A stretch of 64,000 nucleotides of DNA, from NCBI GenBank assembly GCA_040360365.1, contig CP136412.1; one strand, 5' to 3'. A program made the translations under genes and the position numbers. This DNA comes from Arcanobacterium_A hippocoleae_A. Its GTDB lineage: Bacteria > Actinomycetota > Actinomycetes > Actinomycetales > Actinomycetaceae. Position 1 is the stretch's first letter, and each line of letters starts with the position of its first letter. This document shows, one piece after another, positions 49,008-57,957 of the stretch. Under the pieces are notes generated by a model. That model saw only the letters and a list, made by a program, of their open reading frames with translations, was not told where the DNA came from and did not search any database.

Positions 49008-49775
49008 CTAGTCGCGGAGGTTTCTGCCGGTGAGGTTTAAGAACACGTCATCCAAGGTTGGTGTGGTGACGACGCGGGTCACACTTTGGCCGACTGTTGC
49101 TTTGAGTTTTTGAGGTGTGCCGAAGGCAATCAATTTGCCCTGGTCGAGTAGTAAGATTTCATCTGCCAGGCGCTCGGCTTCGGTCATTACGTTCGTGGAG
49201 ACCACTACGGTGCGGCCTTCTGTCTTAAAGCGTTCGATGTAATCCCAGATCCGATGGGCTCCCTGCACATCAACACCCAATGTTGGTTCATCGAGCAGTA
49301 GAAGTTTCGGATCACTCAGCAATGCTCGTCCAATCGCTAGGCGGCGTTTCATTCCGCCCGAATATGTACGAACCGGCTCTTTTGCGCGATCGGTGAGTTC
49401 GACAAGTTCAAGGATCTTAGAGATTCGTTGAGCTGCATGTTGAGTTTTGGTGACGTAGAGGGCGGCGTGGAACTGCAAATTCTCAATAGCGGATAACTCT
49501 GGGTAGAGCGCGGTATCTTGTGGAACCAAGCCAACCATGCGGCGCACCTGCTTGGCGTCTTTGATTGGATCCAGCCCGAATACGCGCACTATTCCACTCG
49601 TCGGACGATACAGGCCGGTGATTAGATTCATCAGGGTGCTCTTCCCGGCACCGTTCGGTCCGAGCAGTGCGTACACCCGCCCAGGATTAAGCTGAATATT
49701 GAGACCGTCGATACGGGGTTTCTTCCCGAGAACTTTCGTTATGCTTTCGCAAAATACAACATTTTCGTCACTCAT
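49008..49775 (-). CDS. ABC-2 type exporter ATP-binding protein
   Basis: 255-aa ATPase powering the two permeases downstream. Walker A LLGPNGAGKSTL (near residue 38), Q-loop GLVPQDTALYP, signature TYSGGMKRRLAIGRALL, Walker B KLLLLDEPTLG. The H-loop position reads STNVMTEAERLAD: Asn stands where the switch His normally lies. Start MSDENVVF at 49775 after GGAG. First gene of a three-gene minus-strand operon, divergent from a TetR regulator. Confidence 0.92.
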   Translation of the reverse strand: MSDENVVFCESITKVLGKKPRIDGLNIQLNPGRVYALLGPNGAGKSTLMNLITGLYRPTSGIVRVFGLDPIKDAKQVRRMVGLVPQDTALYPELSAIENLQFHAALYVTKTQHAAQRISKILELVELTDRAKEPVRTYSGGMKRRLAIGRALLSDPKLLLLDEPTLGVDVQGAHRIWDYIERFKTEGRTVVVSTNVMTEAERLADEILLLDQGKLIAFGTPQKLKATVGQSVTRVVTTPTLDDVFLNLTGRNLRD

Positions 49776-49878
49776 CTGTACTCCAATCAAAAAACCCGAT
49801 ACTTGTTGTATAATTTTATTGTTTCAGGAATTTTGAACAGATAAAACCAGCAATCAAGCAGTAAATGTTGGGTAGGGG

Positions 49879-50454
49879 ATGATGGCCAGGCCAAGAAAAG
49901 ATGAAAGTATTCCCTCCGGGGATGCGCGCATGGTGACGGCTTTCTGGAAACAGCTCGCGAAAGGCTCTTACAAATCCATTACTGTGGCCTCCATCGTGCG
50001 GGAAGCGGGGCTCAACCGGGCGACTTTCTACTATTACTTCGATTCAATCGATGACCTCGCCAGGCGCGCAGTCGCGGCGTCAATCCCGGTAAACCTCATC
50101 GACCTTGTCGAAGGATTTCTGACCGGAGCGCATACCAGTCTGCAACTCGATTCTGCAACTAGGAAATCTATCGCAAGGCTATCGCTGGTGGCTGGCGATG
50201 CCAGCGCCAACGTCCTGATAATGCAATTTAAACAAGTATTGCAAGAAATATGGATCCAGCGCTTCCATGTGGATATCAGCAGGAGTGATGTGCAAGCTAT
50301 CATCACCTTCATGGCATCTGGAGTTAGCGGTATCCTCGGTGCCTGGATACGCAAACCCATAGACGAAAAATTCGATGCCTATCTGCAAAGTATCAGCCAG
50401 GTATTTTCTAAATCCGTTCTGGAATTCGTTGCGGCTTACAAATCGGCAGAATGA
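49879..50454 (+). CDS. TetR/AcrR family transcriptional regulator
   Basis: 191-aa regulator. The N-terminal DNA-binding domain contains ITVASIVREAGLNRATFYYYF (HTH, about residues 37-57). The C-terminal ligand domain is unassigned. It is divergent from the ABC-2 operon with a 103-bp gap, so control of that exporter is the natural reading. The gap contains TATAAT (plus strand) and a short GATAC/GTAT inverted repeat around it. Confidence 0.9.
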   Translation: MMARPRKDESIPSGDARMVTAFWKQLAKGSYKSITVASIVREAGLNRATFYYYFDSIDDLARRAVAASIPVNLIDLVEGFLTGAHTSLQLDSATRKSIARLSLVAGDASANVLIMQFKQVLQEIWIQRFHVDISRSDVQAIITFMASGVSGILGAWIRKPIDEKFDAYLQSISQVFSKSVLEFVAAYKSAE

Positions 50455-50909
50455 GCCGAAGTCTAACCGTCTCCGAAACCGGATAAAAACACGCTGTCCG
50501 GATGATTTGAGTTAGAAAACATAATGCAATTAGGCGAAATAGCGTGGAGGCCTGCTGTGGGTGAAGCCTTTGGATGGCGTTATATGTGCATTGACGCGTA
50601 TAGTGAAAATCATGTTATCCATTCTTGACGGCAATACCATTCTATCCGTATTTATTGTCATTGCCTTGGGCGCGCTCAAGCACACAGGCAGAGCTGCTTG
50701 GTAGGTACCGGCAAGTATGAACACAAAGTTGGTTGCAGAGTTTTTTCGTCTAGATTCTAGTTTCCGGCGGGTCGGAAGAGCTGCGGTGAGCTTCTGTTGT
50801 TTGGAAGATGTGTACTGCGGCTCGGTTTGAGTAGGGTAGATATCGGCGCAATTTACTTAAGCTAAAGTGAATTGCGCCGATATCTTATTTTATTTACGAA
50901 GTTGCTGAG
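50455..50909. other. Intergenic region including the left copy of a ~2-kb-spaced duplication
   Basis: No gene is supported here. From 50728 the sequence is nearly identical to that starting at 52727 for about 200 bp, running into the 3' ends of the two four-helix protein copies. Its terminator is listed separately. Confidence 0.6.
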
Positions 50910-50935
50910 TTAGGGTTTGTGGGTTGTGCAGCTTT
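50728..50935. repeat. Direct repeat, left copy (pairs with 52727-52933)
   Basis: GTTGGTTGCAGAGTTTTTTC opens both copies, 1999 bp apart. Identity is very high to the ends of the four-helix genes. Together with the paralogous genes it shows that a unit of amidase plus membrane protein plus terminator has been duplicated in tandem. Confidence 0.85.
50839..50884. terminator. Terminator of the four-helix protein unit, copy A
   Basis: Perfect 15-bp stem GATATCGGCGCAATT / AATTGCGCCGATATC with a 16-nt loop. Confidence 0.8.
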
Positions 50936-51326
50936 TTGGGTAGAAAGCTAAAGCTGTTACGCCAATAGCTGCGATACATGCGCTAGTTCCATCTATTATG
51001 GGACCCGGATATAGGTTATATGTAATTCCTACAATGCCAAGATCGGTTGTAATATGGTTTCCATGATCTAAGACTAGTCCTGCGGCAATAAAAATTACAG
51101 CGTCAAGGAATGTGATTAGGAATTTATTCCGGTGTTTTGAAAAAAGCAACGTAGCTATCGTTTGCATGAATGTGGCAAAAATGCCGCAGAAGATAAGAGC
51201 TATCCTTGCCGCAGCATATTCTAAATACGCCTCATCGATCCAGAGACGATAGCACAATATGCCAATCCCCACTGAGACTAAAAGCAGCGGAAGTGCTTGC
51301 CTGCCAATTCTTTCAGCGACGGACAC
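50910..51326 (-). CDS. Four-helix membrane protein, array copy A (intact)
   Basis: 138-aa integral membrane protein of unrecognised family. From a GTG at 51326 it reads VSVAERIGRQALPLLLVSVG and has four hydrophobic stretches: about residues 11-27, 37-60, 68-86 and 108-130. The GTG overlaps the last codons and stop of the Amidase_6-type gene upstream, so the pair is translationally coupled. It is the only one of four tandem copies that reads without interruption. Function unknown; a partner, anchor or self-protection protein for the secreted amidase is inference from coupling alone. Confidence 0.7.
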   Translation of the reverse strand: MSVAERIGRQALPLLLVSVGIGILCYRLWIDEAYLEYAAARIALIFCGIFATFMQTIATLLFSKHRNKFLITFLDAVIFIAAGLVLDHGNHITTDLGIVGITYNLYPGPIIDGTSACIAAIGVTALAFYPKSCTTHKP

Positions 51327-52324
51327 GGTAGTAAGTTCCTTTCCCGCTAGAGTTTGGCCAATTACGGTTCCAGTCAAGATAATTGTCGGTGTGCTGAGCT
51401 ATTCGCAGCTTGTTACCGCTCTTAGTATGGACGAATCCGATGTGGTCCACGCTCCCATCGTTACTGTAGTCTACAGCGATAAAATCACCGTTACGGACAT
51501 TCGCAACTAAACTGCTCCAATACTTGGTTTTATAACCAGAGCCCATATAGTTTTTGAAAGTATTAGCATTCACCCAAGAGACGGAATGGCTATCTTCAGC
51601 CTTCCACCACCATCCTTTGAGTTCATCATTGTAGGTATCCATACCCACTCCGCCAGCGTACAAGATTTGGGAAGCAAAATTTGTACAGTCAACAGATCCA
51701 CGCCACCAACTTCTTTTTCTCCGTATTTTGGATTAATCCTCGTAGCCCATCTCTCGGCGTAGGCACGAGCTTTAGCCAAGTTTATACCAGAGTTACGAGT
51801 ACTATAGACGTATTCATTGCCGTTTTCCGGCTTTGTTGGCAGCAGCATACGCGCAAATGCTACAGCTTCAGCCCGCGTTATCTCGTTGTTGGTAACTTGA
51901 GTGTTTAACCGATCAAGTTGATTGACAATCTGCGCATTTTCGGCAGGATTTTCATATAAGTCAAGGAATTCAACCAATGGTCTTAAATTGGTAGCTCCAT
52001 TCATAAGCTGCGCAATAGCAACCTGTTTATACGCGGCAGCAGAGTTAGAATCAAGAGACGGCAGAGATTCCTGGAACTGGGCCTGCTGCAATTCTTTTGA
52101 GTAATGCGAAGTGTAGAAAGCTCGGGCATTATCGGGGAGGTATAGGTGTCTAAAAGTAGGTAGTCATTGTCTTGGAAAGCAACTTTATTAATTGTCGTAT
52201 CAAAAGTGGGAGCGGATGGATCTGCAGATAGCGGTACTGCGGTAGCTGTTCCTACGGCTGTAAATGATAGCGCAAGCGTGCAAATACTTGCTGCTGCCAT
52301 GCGGGTAATTTTACGCAGCTTCAT
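51313..52324 (-). pseudogene. Secreted Amidase_6-type (CHAP/NlpC-like) protein, two frameshifts as read
   Basis: Predicted exported cysteine amidase. Signal peptide MKLRKITRMAAASICTLALS to TATA (about residue 29). After a helical region, AKARAYAERWATRINPKYG leads into the catalytic block SVDCTNFASQILYAGGVGMD (nucleophile Cys) and VDHIGFVHTKSGN with QHTDNYLDWN (His region). This order fits the putative amidase domain Amidase_6. As read, it breaks at the GGGG 52134-52137 and the T run 51714-51718; restoring both gives about 337 aa. Peptidoglycan or peptide cleavage outside the cell is the likely activity. Three shorter derivatives of this gene remain upstream in the array. Confidence 0.75.
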
Positions 52325-52426
52325 TGCTTTGTTTTCCTTTCACACTGTATTTCTATCTTCTTTGATAGTAAATTTCACTTCCGTGAAAGAAGCGGTGCTT
52401 TGGTTAAGCACAAAGCTATTCTATTA

Positions 52427-52445
52427 TTAGGTAACCCTAATCTGC
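52427..52445. promoter_or_regulatory. DtxR-like box at the amidase promoter
   Basis: On the minus strand GCAGATTAGGGTTACCTAA matches the DtxR consensus at 14 of 19 positions and lies between TTGCAG and TAGAAT, a plausible -35/-10 pair. Its right half plus flank, TTACCTAATAAT, is identical to the surface-protein-3 iron box. Sequence 52446-52726 shows no gene. Confidence 0.5.
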
Positions 52446-52726
52446 AATGGGTTTTGCGAAATTTCAAATGAAAATATACCCGCTCGTCATATATCGATTC
52501 CGCGTTCTTGCTGCTCCTAATTGCTTCATAGTCAGTCCGGTGATTTCTTCTATATTTTCTATATTTTCAGAGGTTTTGTTTGCTGAGTTTGATGTTGTCT
52601 GCAGTACCTTTCCTGAATGGCATTACCGTAGACTTTAGTCTTTCGAGCTTAAAATCAAGATACTGCTATAGGATTAGCTGTGTCTTATTTAGGTAAAGTG
52701 TTAACTAAATAAATCTTCATTGCTTA

Positions 52727-52933
52727 GTTGGTTGCAGAGTTTTTTCGTCTAGATTCTAGCTTTCAGCGGGTCGGAAGAGCTGCGGTGAGCTTCTGTTGTT
52801 TGGAAGATGTGTACTGCGGCTCGGTTTGAGTAGGGTAGATATCGGCGCAATTTACTTAAGCTAAAGTGAATTGCGCCGATATCTTATTTTATTTACGAAG
52901 TTGCTGAGCTAGGGTTTGTAGGTTGTGCAGCCT
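52727..52933. repeat. Direct repeat, right copy (pairs with 50728-50935)
   Basis: Near-identical partner of the left copy, including a terminator stem and the 3' end of four-helix copy B. Confidence 0.85.
52838..52883. terminator. Terminator of the four-helix protein unit, copy B
   Basis: Same perfect 15-bp stem as at 50839, GATATCGGCGCAATT / AATTGCGCCGATATC. Confidence 0.8.
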
Positions 52934-53315
52934 TTGGATAGAAAGCTAAAGCTATTACGGCAGCTGCTGCTACAAGTGCGCTAACTAAGTCGATCACAGG
53001 CCCTGGATAGTAGAGTACTTTTGTATTGAAATTTCGAGAAGATCTCTTGCTATATATTCTCCGAACTTCACGATCATAACTGCGGAAATAAGAATCACAA
53101 TATCAATTAGTGCGATTAGGAACTTATACCGGTGTTTTGAAAAAGCAACGTAGCTATCATTTGCATACCCGCAGCAAAAACGCCGCAGAAGATGAGTGCT
53201 ATCCTTTGCCCGTAAGATGATGGGCTGACCAACAGAGTGTAGCCAACTGCGCCAAAGCCTTCTACGATTAAAAAATCGGAAGTATCTGCCTGCCAATTCT
53301 TTCAACGATGGACAC
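52893..53315 (-). pseudogene. Four-helix membrane protein, array copy B (three frameshifts as read)
   Basis: Homologue of copy A starting VSIVERIGRQILPIF. Single bases appear missing in A runs near 53273, 53142 and 53031. With all three restored it reads through to YPKAAQPTNPSSATS and a stop (141 aa). The coding order is the same as in copy A, including overlap with a residual amidase 3' end. It may be intact in the organism or truly decayed. Confidence 0.6.
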
Positions 53316-53364
53316 GGTAGTAAGTTCCTTTCCTATTCGATTCTGGCCATCTTTTGATTTTCAT
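53302..53364 (-). pseudogene. Amidase 3'-end remnant upstream of copy B
   Basis: A 20-codon frame MKIKRWPESNRKGTYYRVHR aligns with the last residues of the Amidase_6-type protein (WPNSSGKGTYYRVRR). GCGAGG precedes its ATG. Everything upstream of that in the amidase is missing here. Confidence 0.6.
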
Positions 53365-53459
53365 TTTTACCTCGCTGATAACGCTCCGGCAACGATATTG
53401 GAAATGGTTGATTATGTTGTGGAATCTGAAAGTACTCCGGTACTAAGACTGCCGGTATC

Positions 53460-53892
53460 TTAATTGGTTTTAGCGGCTGCTGATTCAGAAGCCGCAGGTA
53501 ATGCAGTTTTATCTGGCCAGAATGCCAAAAATATTACGCCGACAGCTGCGATACATGCGCTAGTGTTATTTATAAGATTTCCCGGATATAGTGCATATTT
53601 CATAGCCGGAATATGAAGCAAATCGCACACGATATAATTTCCAAAAAACAGGACTACTACTGCGGCAATAAGAATCGTAGTATCAAGAAATATAATCAGG
53701 AACTTATGCCGGTGTTTTGAAAAAGCAAAGTAGCTATCATTTGCATACCTGCAGCAAAAACACCGCAGAAGAGAAGAGCTAGAATTCCTCCATATGGGTA
53801 TGACTGTAAAAACTGTAGAACAGTATACTGAAACCCAGTAAGACTAAAAGTAGCGGAAGTTCCTGTCTGCCAGCTCTTTCAGCGACGGACAT
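53460..53892 (-). pseudogene. Four-helix membrane protein, array copy C (two frameshifts as read)
   Basis: Homologue starting MSVAERAGRQELPLLLVLLG at the ATG 53892. Bases appear missing near 53784 and in the A run near 53722. Restored, it ends ALPAASESAAAKTN. No amidase remnant separates it from copy D: D's corrected frame continues into this ATG without a stop, so C and D may form one eight-helix protein. Confidence 0.58.
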
Positions 53893-54320
53893 GGTAGCAG
53901 CTGCTGATTCAGAAGCCGCAGGTAATGCAGCTTTATCTGGCCAGAATGCCAAAAATATTACGCCAACAGCTGCGATACATGCGCCAGTTCCATCTATTAT
54001 AGGGCCCGGATAGAATCTATATCCAATTTTTACAATGTCAAGCTCGTTTGCAACATCGTCTCCAAAACTTAAGACTAGTACCGCGGCAGTAAAAATTACA
54101 GCATCAAGGAATGCGATTAGGAACTTATGCCGGTGTTTTGAAAAAGCAAAGTAGCTATCATTTGAATGCCCGTAGCAAAAACACCGCAGAATGTATGGGC
54201 TTTCATTGCTGCAAAATGGTCTGAAGTATTAATCCAAAAACTGTAACACACTATGACAAAACCTACGAAGACTAAAAGCAGCGGAAGTTCCTTTCTGCCA
54301 ATTCTTTCAGCGACGGACAC
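53893..54320 (-). pseudogene. Four-helix membrane protein, array copy D (frameshifted; fused in frame to copy C)
   Basis: Begins VSVAERIGRKELPLLLVFVG at a GTG that overlaps the stop of the 39-codon frame at 54307-54426, repeating the coupling seen for copy A. As read, the frame ends after TLLF because a base seems missing in the A run near 54142. Restored, it reads on through FWPDKAALPAASESAAAT into copy C with no stop. Confidence 0.58.
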
Positions 54321-54426
54321 GGTAGTAAGTTCCTTTCCTGAAAGTAGCTGCTCCTACGGCTGTAAATGATAGCGCAAGCGTGCAAATACTTGCTGCTGCC
54401 ATGCGGGTAATTTTACGCAGCTTCAT
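54307..54426 (-). pseudogene. Internally deleted amidase copy: intact 39-aa frame of signal peptide plus last residues
   Basis: MKLRKITRMAAASICTLALS and FTAVGAAT, the amidase signal peptide, are joined in frame to FRKGTYYRVRR, the amidase C-terminus. About 900 bp of the gene has been deleted. Upstream sequence is a clear copy of the amidase promoter. If expressed, it would secrete an 11-residue cationic peptide, but a deletion remnant is the simpler view. Confidence 0.65.
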
Positions 54427-54528
54427 TGCTTTATTTTCCTTTCACACTGTATTTCTATCTTCTTTGATAGTAGATTTTACTTCCGTGAAAGAAGCGGTGC
54501 TTCGGCTCAGCACAAAGCTATTCTATTA

Positions 54529-54547
54529 TTAGGTACCCCTAACCTGC
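54529..54547. promoter_or_regulatory. DtxR-like box, duplicated amidase promoter
   Basis: On the minus strand GCAGGTTAGGGGTACCTAA matches the DtxR consensus at 14 of 19 positions. It is the duplicate of the box at 52427 with four differences. Confidence 0.45.
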
Positions 54548-54565
54548 AATGGGTTTTACAACAAT

Positions 54566-55918
54566 TTAAAATCCGAGACTTGCTGTGAATGAGAGGAGAT
54601 CAGCCTCGTCACCGTGGAAAGTTGAGACTTGGATTCCAATGGGTGTTCCGTCAGGCGCACTGCCGGCTGGAATCGATATCGCGGGCATTCCTGTGACATT
54701 TGCTAACGCTGTGAATGCAATCATTGGCATGGATCGAAGTAGTGCAGATAATGAGCCAACTCCGTCCAACTGCCCAAGCAAGGGCAGCACACACGCCAGC
54801 GTGGGGCTGATAATCAGATCAAAATTTTTGTAACGTTCAGCCAGACGGTCAGCCAGTTTATTGTTCTGTGCAGCACGAAGAATCTTTGCGGGAATTCGTC
54901 TGCCCACCTTTGCAGTCTGCTCCGAGCGTCTTTCAACACGGTCAGGGAATTCTACACTATCGACTTCTTCTGCCAGAGCAGCAAAGAATTGCACCTCGAA
55001 AAATGGTGATGCTGAAGGGAATCTTCCGATATGAGTCACTTGGTGTCCAAGGGTTTTCAGCCGATTCACAAAGTTTCGCGTAGCTGCAATTACCTCTGGC
55101 TGGACTTTGGCACTCCCGAGAGCACTCTGATCTGTCCAGCCGATACGCAACGGCTTCTTCGGTTCGTTTACGGCAGCTTGTAATGACCGGCTTAACTGCG
55201 GGGCGTGCCAGCGATCTTTGCTGGTAGTCCCAGAGATTACAGCGTAAATCAGTGCGGAATCCTCGACAGTGCGAGTCAGCGGGCCGATTGTACCGAGCTT
55301 TCCCCACAAGGCTGCGTTTGGTGCGGTAGAAACACGGCCGCGCATCGGTTTTAGACCCACCAGCCCGCATGCAGCAGCAGGAATCTGAATTGATCCGCCG
55401 CCATCTCCTCCGATGCCTGCCGGGACGATTCCTGATGCAACCGCCGATGCTGTACCTCCAGAACTTCCACCGGGTGTACGTTTGGGAGCCCGCGGATTTT
55501 TCACCATACCATAGCGTGCGCTTTCAGAAAACGGGAATTGACCAAATTCTGGCATATTGGTGACGCCGATGATCACTGCGCCAGCATCCCGCAGTCTCCG
55601 CACCACTTCACTGTCATGAGCTGCGGGTGTCCTTTGAGATCGTCCGCCAAAAGTGGTGGGGATACCCTTAATATCGTTCTCTGCTTTGATCACCATCGGA
55701 ACGCCGGCAAGCGGAAGCGATTCTCGGCGTGCAAGCGGCAAAGCGTCAATATCGGCTGCTGCCTGAAGTGCGGAATCTTTGCACAACTGTTGGAAAGCAT
55801 TATATTCATCTGCTGCGGCACGATTGAGCGCTTCAGTGCACAGCTCGGTAGCGCTGAGCGTTCCTTTGCGGACTCGAAAAGCTATTTCGGTAACGGTAAG
55901 CCGCTCGTAGTTCTCCAT
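54566..55918 (-). CDS. Amidase signature family hydrolase
   Basis: 450-aa serine amidase that hydrolyses an amide bond. The Ser-cisSer-Lys triad region is visible: PMVIKAENDIKG (Lys), RTPGGSSGGTASAVASG (cis-Ser) and GGDGGGSIQIPAAACGLVGL (nucleophile Ser). I start at MENYERLTV (ATG 55918). TATACT lies 6 nt upstream with no Shine-Dalgarno, so the mRNA may be leaderless. No gatB/gatC neighbour and no transporter operon, so this is not GatA and the substrate is unknown. Confidence 0.88.
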   Translation of the reverse strand: MENYERLTVTEIAFRVRKGTLSATELCTEALNRAAADEYNAFQQLCKDSALQAAADIDALPLARRESLPLAGVPMVIKAENDIKGIPTTFGGRSQRTPAAHDSEVVRRLRDAGAVIIGVTNMPEFGQFPFSESARYGMVKNPRAPKRTPGGSSGGTASAVASGIVPAGIGGDGGGSIQIPAAACGLVGLKPMRGRVSTAPNAALWGKLGTIGPLTRTVEDSALIYAVISGTTSKDRWHAPQLSRSLQAAVNEPKKPLRIGWTDQSALGSAKVQPEVIAATRNFVNRLKTLGHQVTHIGRFPSASPFFEVQFFAALAEEVDSVEFPDRVERRSEQTAKVGRRIPAKILRAAQNNKLADRLAERYKNFDLIISPTLACVLPLLGQLDGVGSLSALLRSMPMIAFTALANVTGMPAISIPAGSAPDGTPIGIQVSTFHGDEADLLSFTASLGF

Positions 55919-56169
55919 AGCCAGAGTATATCGATACTCTTGAGCGGCGTGCAGACACTTTTCAGATATCAAGAATTATTTTTCAGATAGTAAATAACTG
56001 CTGGAAAACGATTTATCTTGGCGTTGATATAAATCGTACTATATGCTGTTAGTGCCAATAGCCCAATGTTTTAGATAGGGATGAATGTAAAAATATCAAT
56101 TTCGTAAAATCAGATCAGTTAGGGCCTACCTTGCCAGATTTTACTGAAGTTGTGTTTTGAGATACTCTT
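55919..56169. other. Divergent spacer between amidase and ABC-2 operon
   Basis: 251 bp without a gene. It holds the likely leaderless promoter of the amidase at its left end. I see no strong operator. Confidence 0.4.
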
Positions 56170-57195
56170 ATGCTTACTTTGACCAACGTTTCCCGTGTTT
56201 TTGGGAGAAAAGAAAAGTTCACTGCCGTCGCCGATATTTCATTGCAAGTAACGCCGGGAAAGATTCATGCCCTGCTGGGACCGAACGGAGCGGGGAAAAC
56301 AACGACAGTGCGGATGTGCGCCACTTTGCTTCGCCCAACTTCCGGAAGTATTGAGATTGCCGGAATCGACGCAGTAAAACACCCCGAACTGGCGCGGCAA
56401 AATTTCGGGCTGGTCTTAGGCGGAGATTTAGGATTTTATCCGCGTGCCAGCTGCATCGATAATCTGCTCTATTTTGTCGATTTACAAGGAGTTCCAGGTA
56501 ATCTTCGCCGCTCGCGAGTTGCGCTGGCGTTGGAACGTGTTGGGCTGGTGGAAGAAGCGCAAAAGCAGACGCAAGCACTTTCCCGCGGGCTAAAGCAGCG
56601 TTTGCATCTTGCCCGCGCATTACTTTCTGAACCGAAGATTTTACTTTTAGATGAGCCCACCAACGGGCTGGATCCCGATGTTTCACTGCGGATTCGTGAT
56701 CTTGTGCGCGAAATTGCAGACAGCGGGACGGGAGTTTTACTTACCTCGCATCTAATGCCGGAAGTGGAAGAACTCGCAGACGAAATCTCACTAATTGGCG
56801 CGGGAAAAATTGCGGCGCACGGCGGCGTAAATGATATTTCGCGTTTTGCCGGAATCGGGTTAGTTTCTACTTTCAGTGTGCCGGGAATTGAATCCGACTT
56901 CGGCACCCGTCTGCAGCGGCACCTGATCCCGCAAGCAGCCGGCGTCGAAGTTACCCAGCGCGCCCAATCGGCAAAATGGATTATTCAGATTTATTGGCCG
57001 GCCCGGATTAACGCCGAAAATGCGGGGCATTATCTGGCAAAAGCGCTTGCAGATATTGCTGCTGAATCCCGCCAAATAAATGCGGAGAAAATCGCTGAAA
57101 ACAGCTCTGCGTTTAATCCGGAAGCAGATTTAATCACCCGCCCAGCAAGTTTAGAGCAGGCATATCTTGCGCTTGCGCAAAGGCTGGCGCGTTAA
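56170..57195 (+). CDS. ABC-2 type exporter ATP-binding protein
   Basis: 341-aa ATPase. Walker A LLGPNGAGKTTT, Q-loop NFGLVLGGDLGFYP (the usual Gln is replaced, reading LVLGG), signature ALSRGLKQRLHLARALL, Walker B KILLLDEPTNGLDPD, H-loop LLTSHLMPEVEEL. About 110 C-terminal residues are an extra regulatory domain as in drug and antibiotic exporters. First of three tightly packed genes; its stop overlaps the next ATG (TAATG). Confidence 0.9.
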   Translation: MLTLTNVSRVFGRKEKFTAVADISLQVTPGKIHALLGPNGAGKTTTVRMCATLLRPTSGSIEIAGIDAVKHPELARQNFGLVLGGDLGFYPRASCIDNLLYFVDLQGVPGNLRRSRVALALERVGLVEEAQKQTQALSRGLKQRLHLARALLSEPKILLLDEPTNGLDPDVSLRIRDLVREIADSGTGVLLTSHLMPEVEELADEISLIGAGKIAAHGGVNDISRFAGIGLVSTFSVPGIESDFGTRLQRHLIPQAAGVEVTQRAQSAKWIIQIYWPARINAENAGHYLAKALADIAAESRQINAEKIAENSSAFNPEADLITRPASLEQAYLALAQRLAR

Positions 57196-57956
57196 TGCGG
57201 TGGCTGCGGATGATCAGATTCCAGATACGGCAATTTATTTCAGTGCCGTATTTTATTCAGCTGATGGTAATTTCCACGCTGACTGCGTTAATCGTGCAAT
57301 GGCTTGCATGGCAAGCGTGGGGTGCGGTGCGCCCTGCTGATGCGTGGACACGCGCGGGAATGATTGGCTTGTGGACTACCTGTACAGCTGCAGCCGGAAT
57401 TATCGGTTTTGAACGTTTCAAAGGTACGCTCGTACATCTAGTGATTTCACCAGTTGGCGCGCTGCGCAGCTGCGGGTGTGTGGTTATTTCGGCTGCTACT
57501 TTCGGGCTTGCCGCATTTGTGATTGCCTGGAGCGCTTGGGCCGTGCTCACCTGGTCTTTCGACTTTGATTTCTTCACATTTGCACGTTTTGGGGAGGTGG
57601 CGCTGGGCGTAATCACTTTCTGGATTGGTGCCGTCGCGATGTGCCTGCTGATTGCCGCGATTTTTGTGCTTACCCCGAATGCGATTACTTATGAAGGATT
57701 ACTTGCTGCCCCGATTTTCCTCTTTTCCGGGTTAATGTTCACTGATTCGCCAGCGCCTTTCTGGATTTCGATTATTTCAAAATTCTTGCCGCTATCGCTG
57801 CCGATAGATTCACTCTTTTCACGCCCGGACGCGCTCTCATGGATAAATCTTGGCCAATGGCTGGTTTGTGTTTGCACCTGGTTTGTACTTGCTGCTTTAG
57901 CAGGCAGAGCTGCTTTGCGGAAAGCAACCGAAAAAGGGACTTTGGAGGTGCTGTAA
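57195..57956 (+). CDS. ABC-2 type exporter permease
   Basis: 253-aa membrane protein with six hydrophobic segments, for example QLMVISTLTALIVQWLAW, VVISAATFGLAAFVIAW and EGLLAAPIFLFSGLMF. It lacks the large external loop of the 46.8-kb permeases, so it is a short ABC-2 subunit. Coupled to the ATPase by a 1-bp overlap and to the next permease by a 1-bp gap. Confidence 0.85.
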   Translation: MRWLRMIRFQIRQFISVPYFIQLMVISTLTALIVQWLAWQAWGAVRPADAWTRAGMIGLWTTCTAAAGIIGFERFKGTLVHLVISPVGALRSCGCVVISAATFGLAAFVIAWSAWAVLTWSFDFDFFTFARFGEVALGVITFWIGAVAMCLLIAAIFVLTPNAITYEGLLAAPIFLFSGLMFTDSPAPFWISIISKFLPLSLPIDSLFSRPDALSWINLGQWLVCVCTWFVLAALAGRAALRKATEKGTLEVL

Positions 57957-57957
57957 A

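Noticed and set aside
56105..56135. A second DtxR box (AGTTAGGGCCTACCTT) before the 56170 ABC operon
   Set aside because: Only short matches to the consensus with wrong spacing between half-sites.
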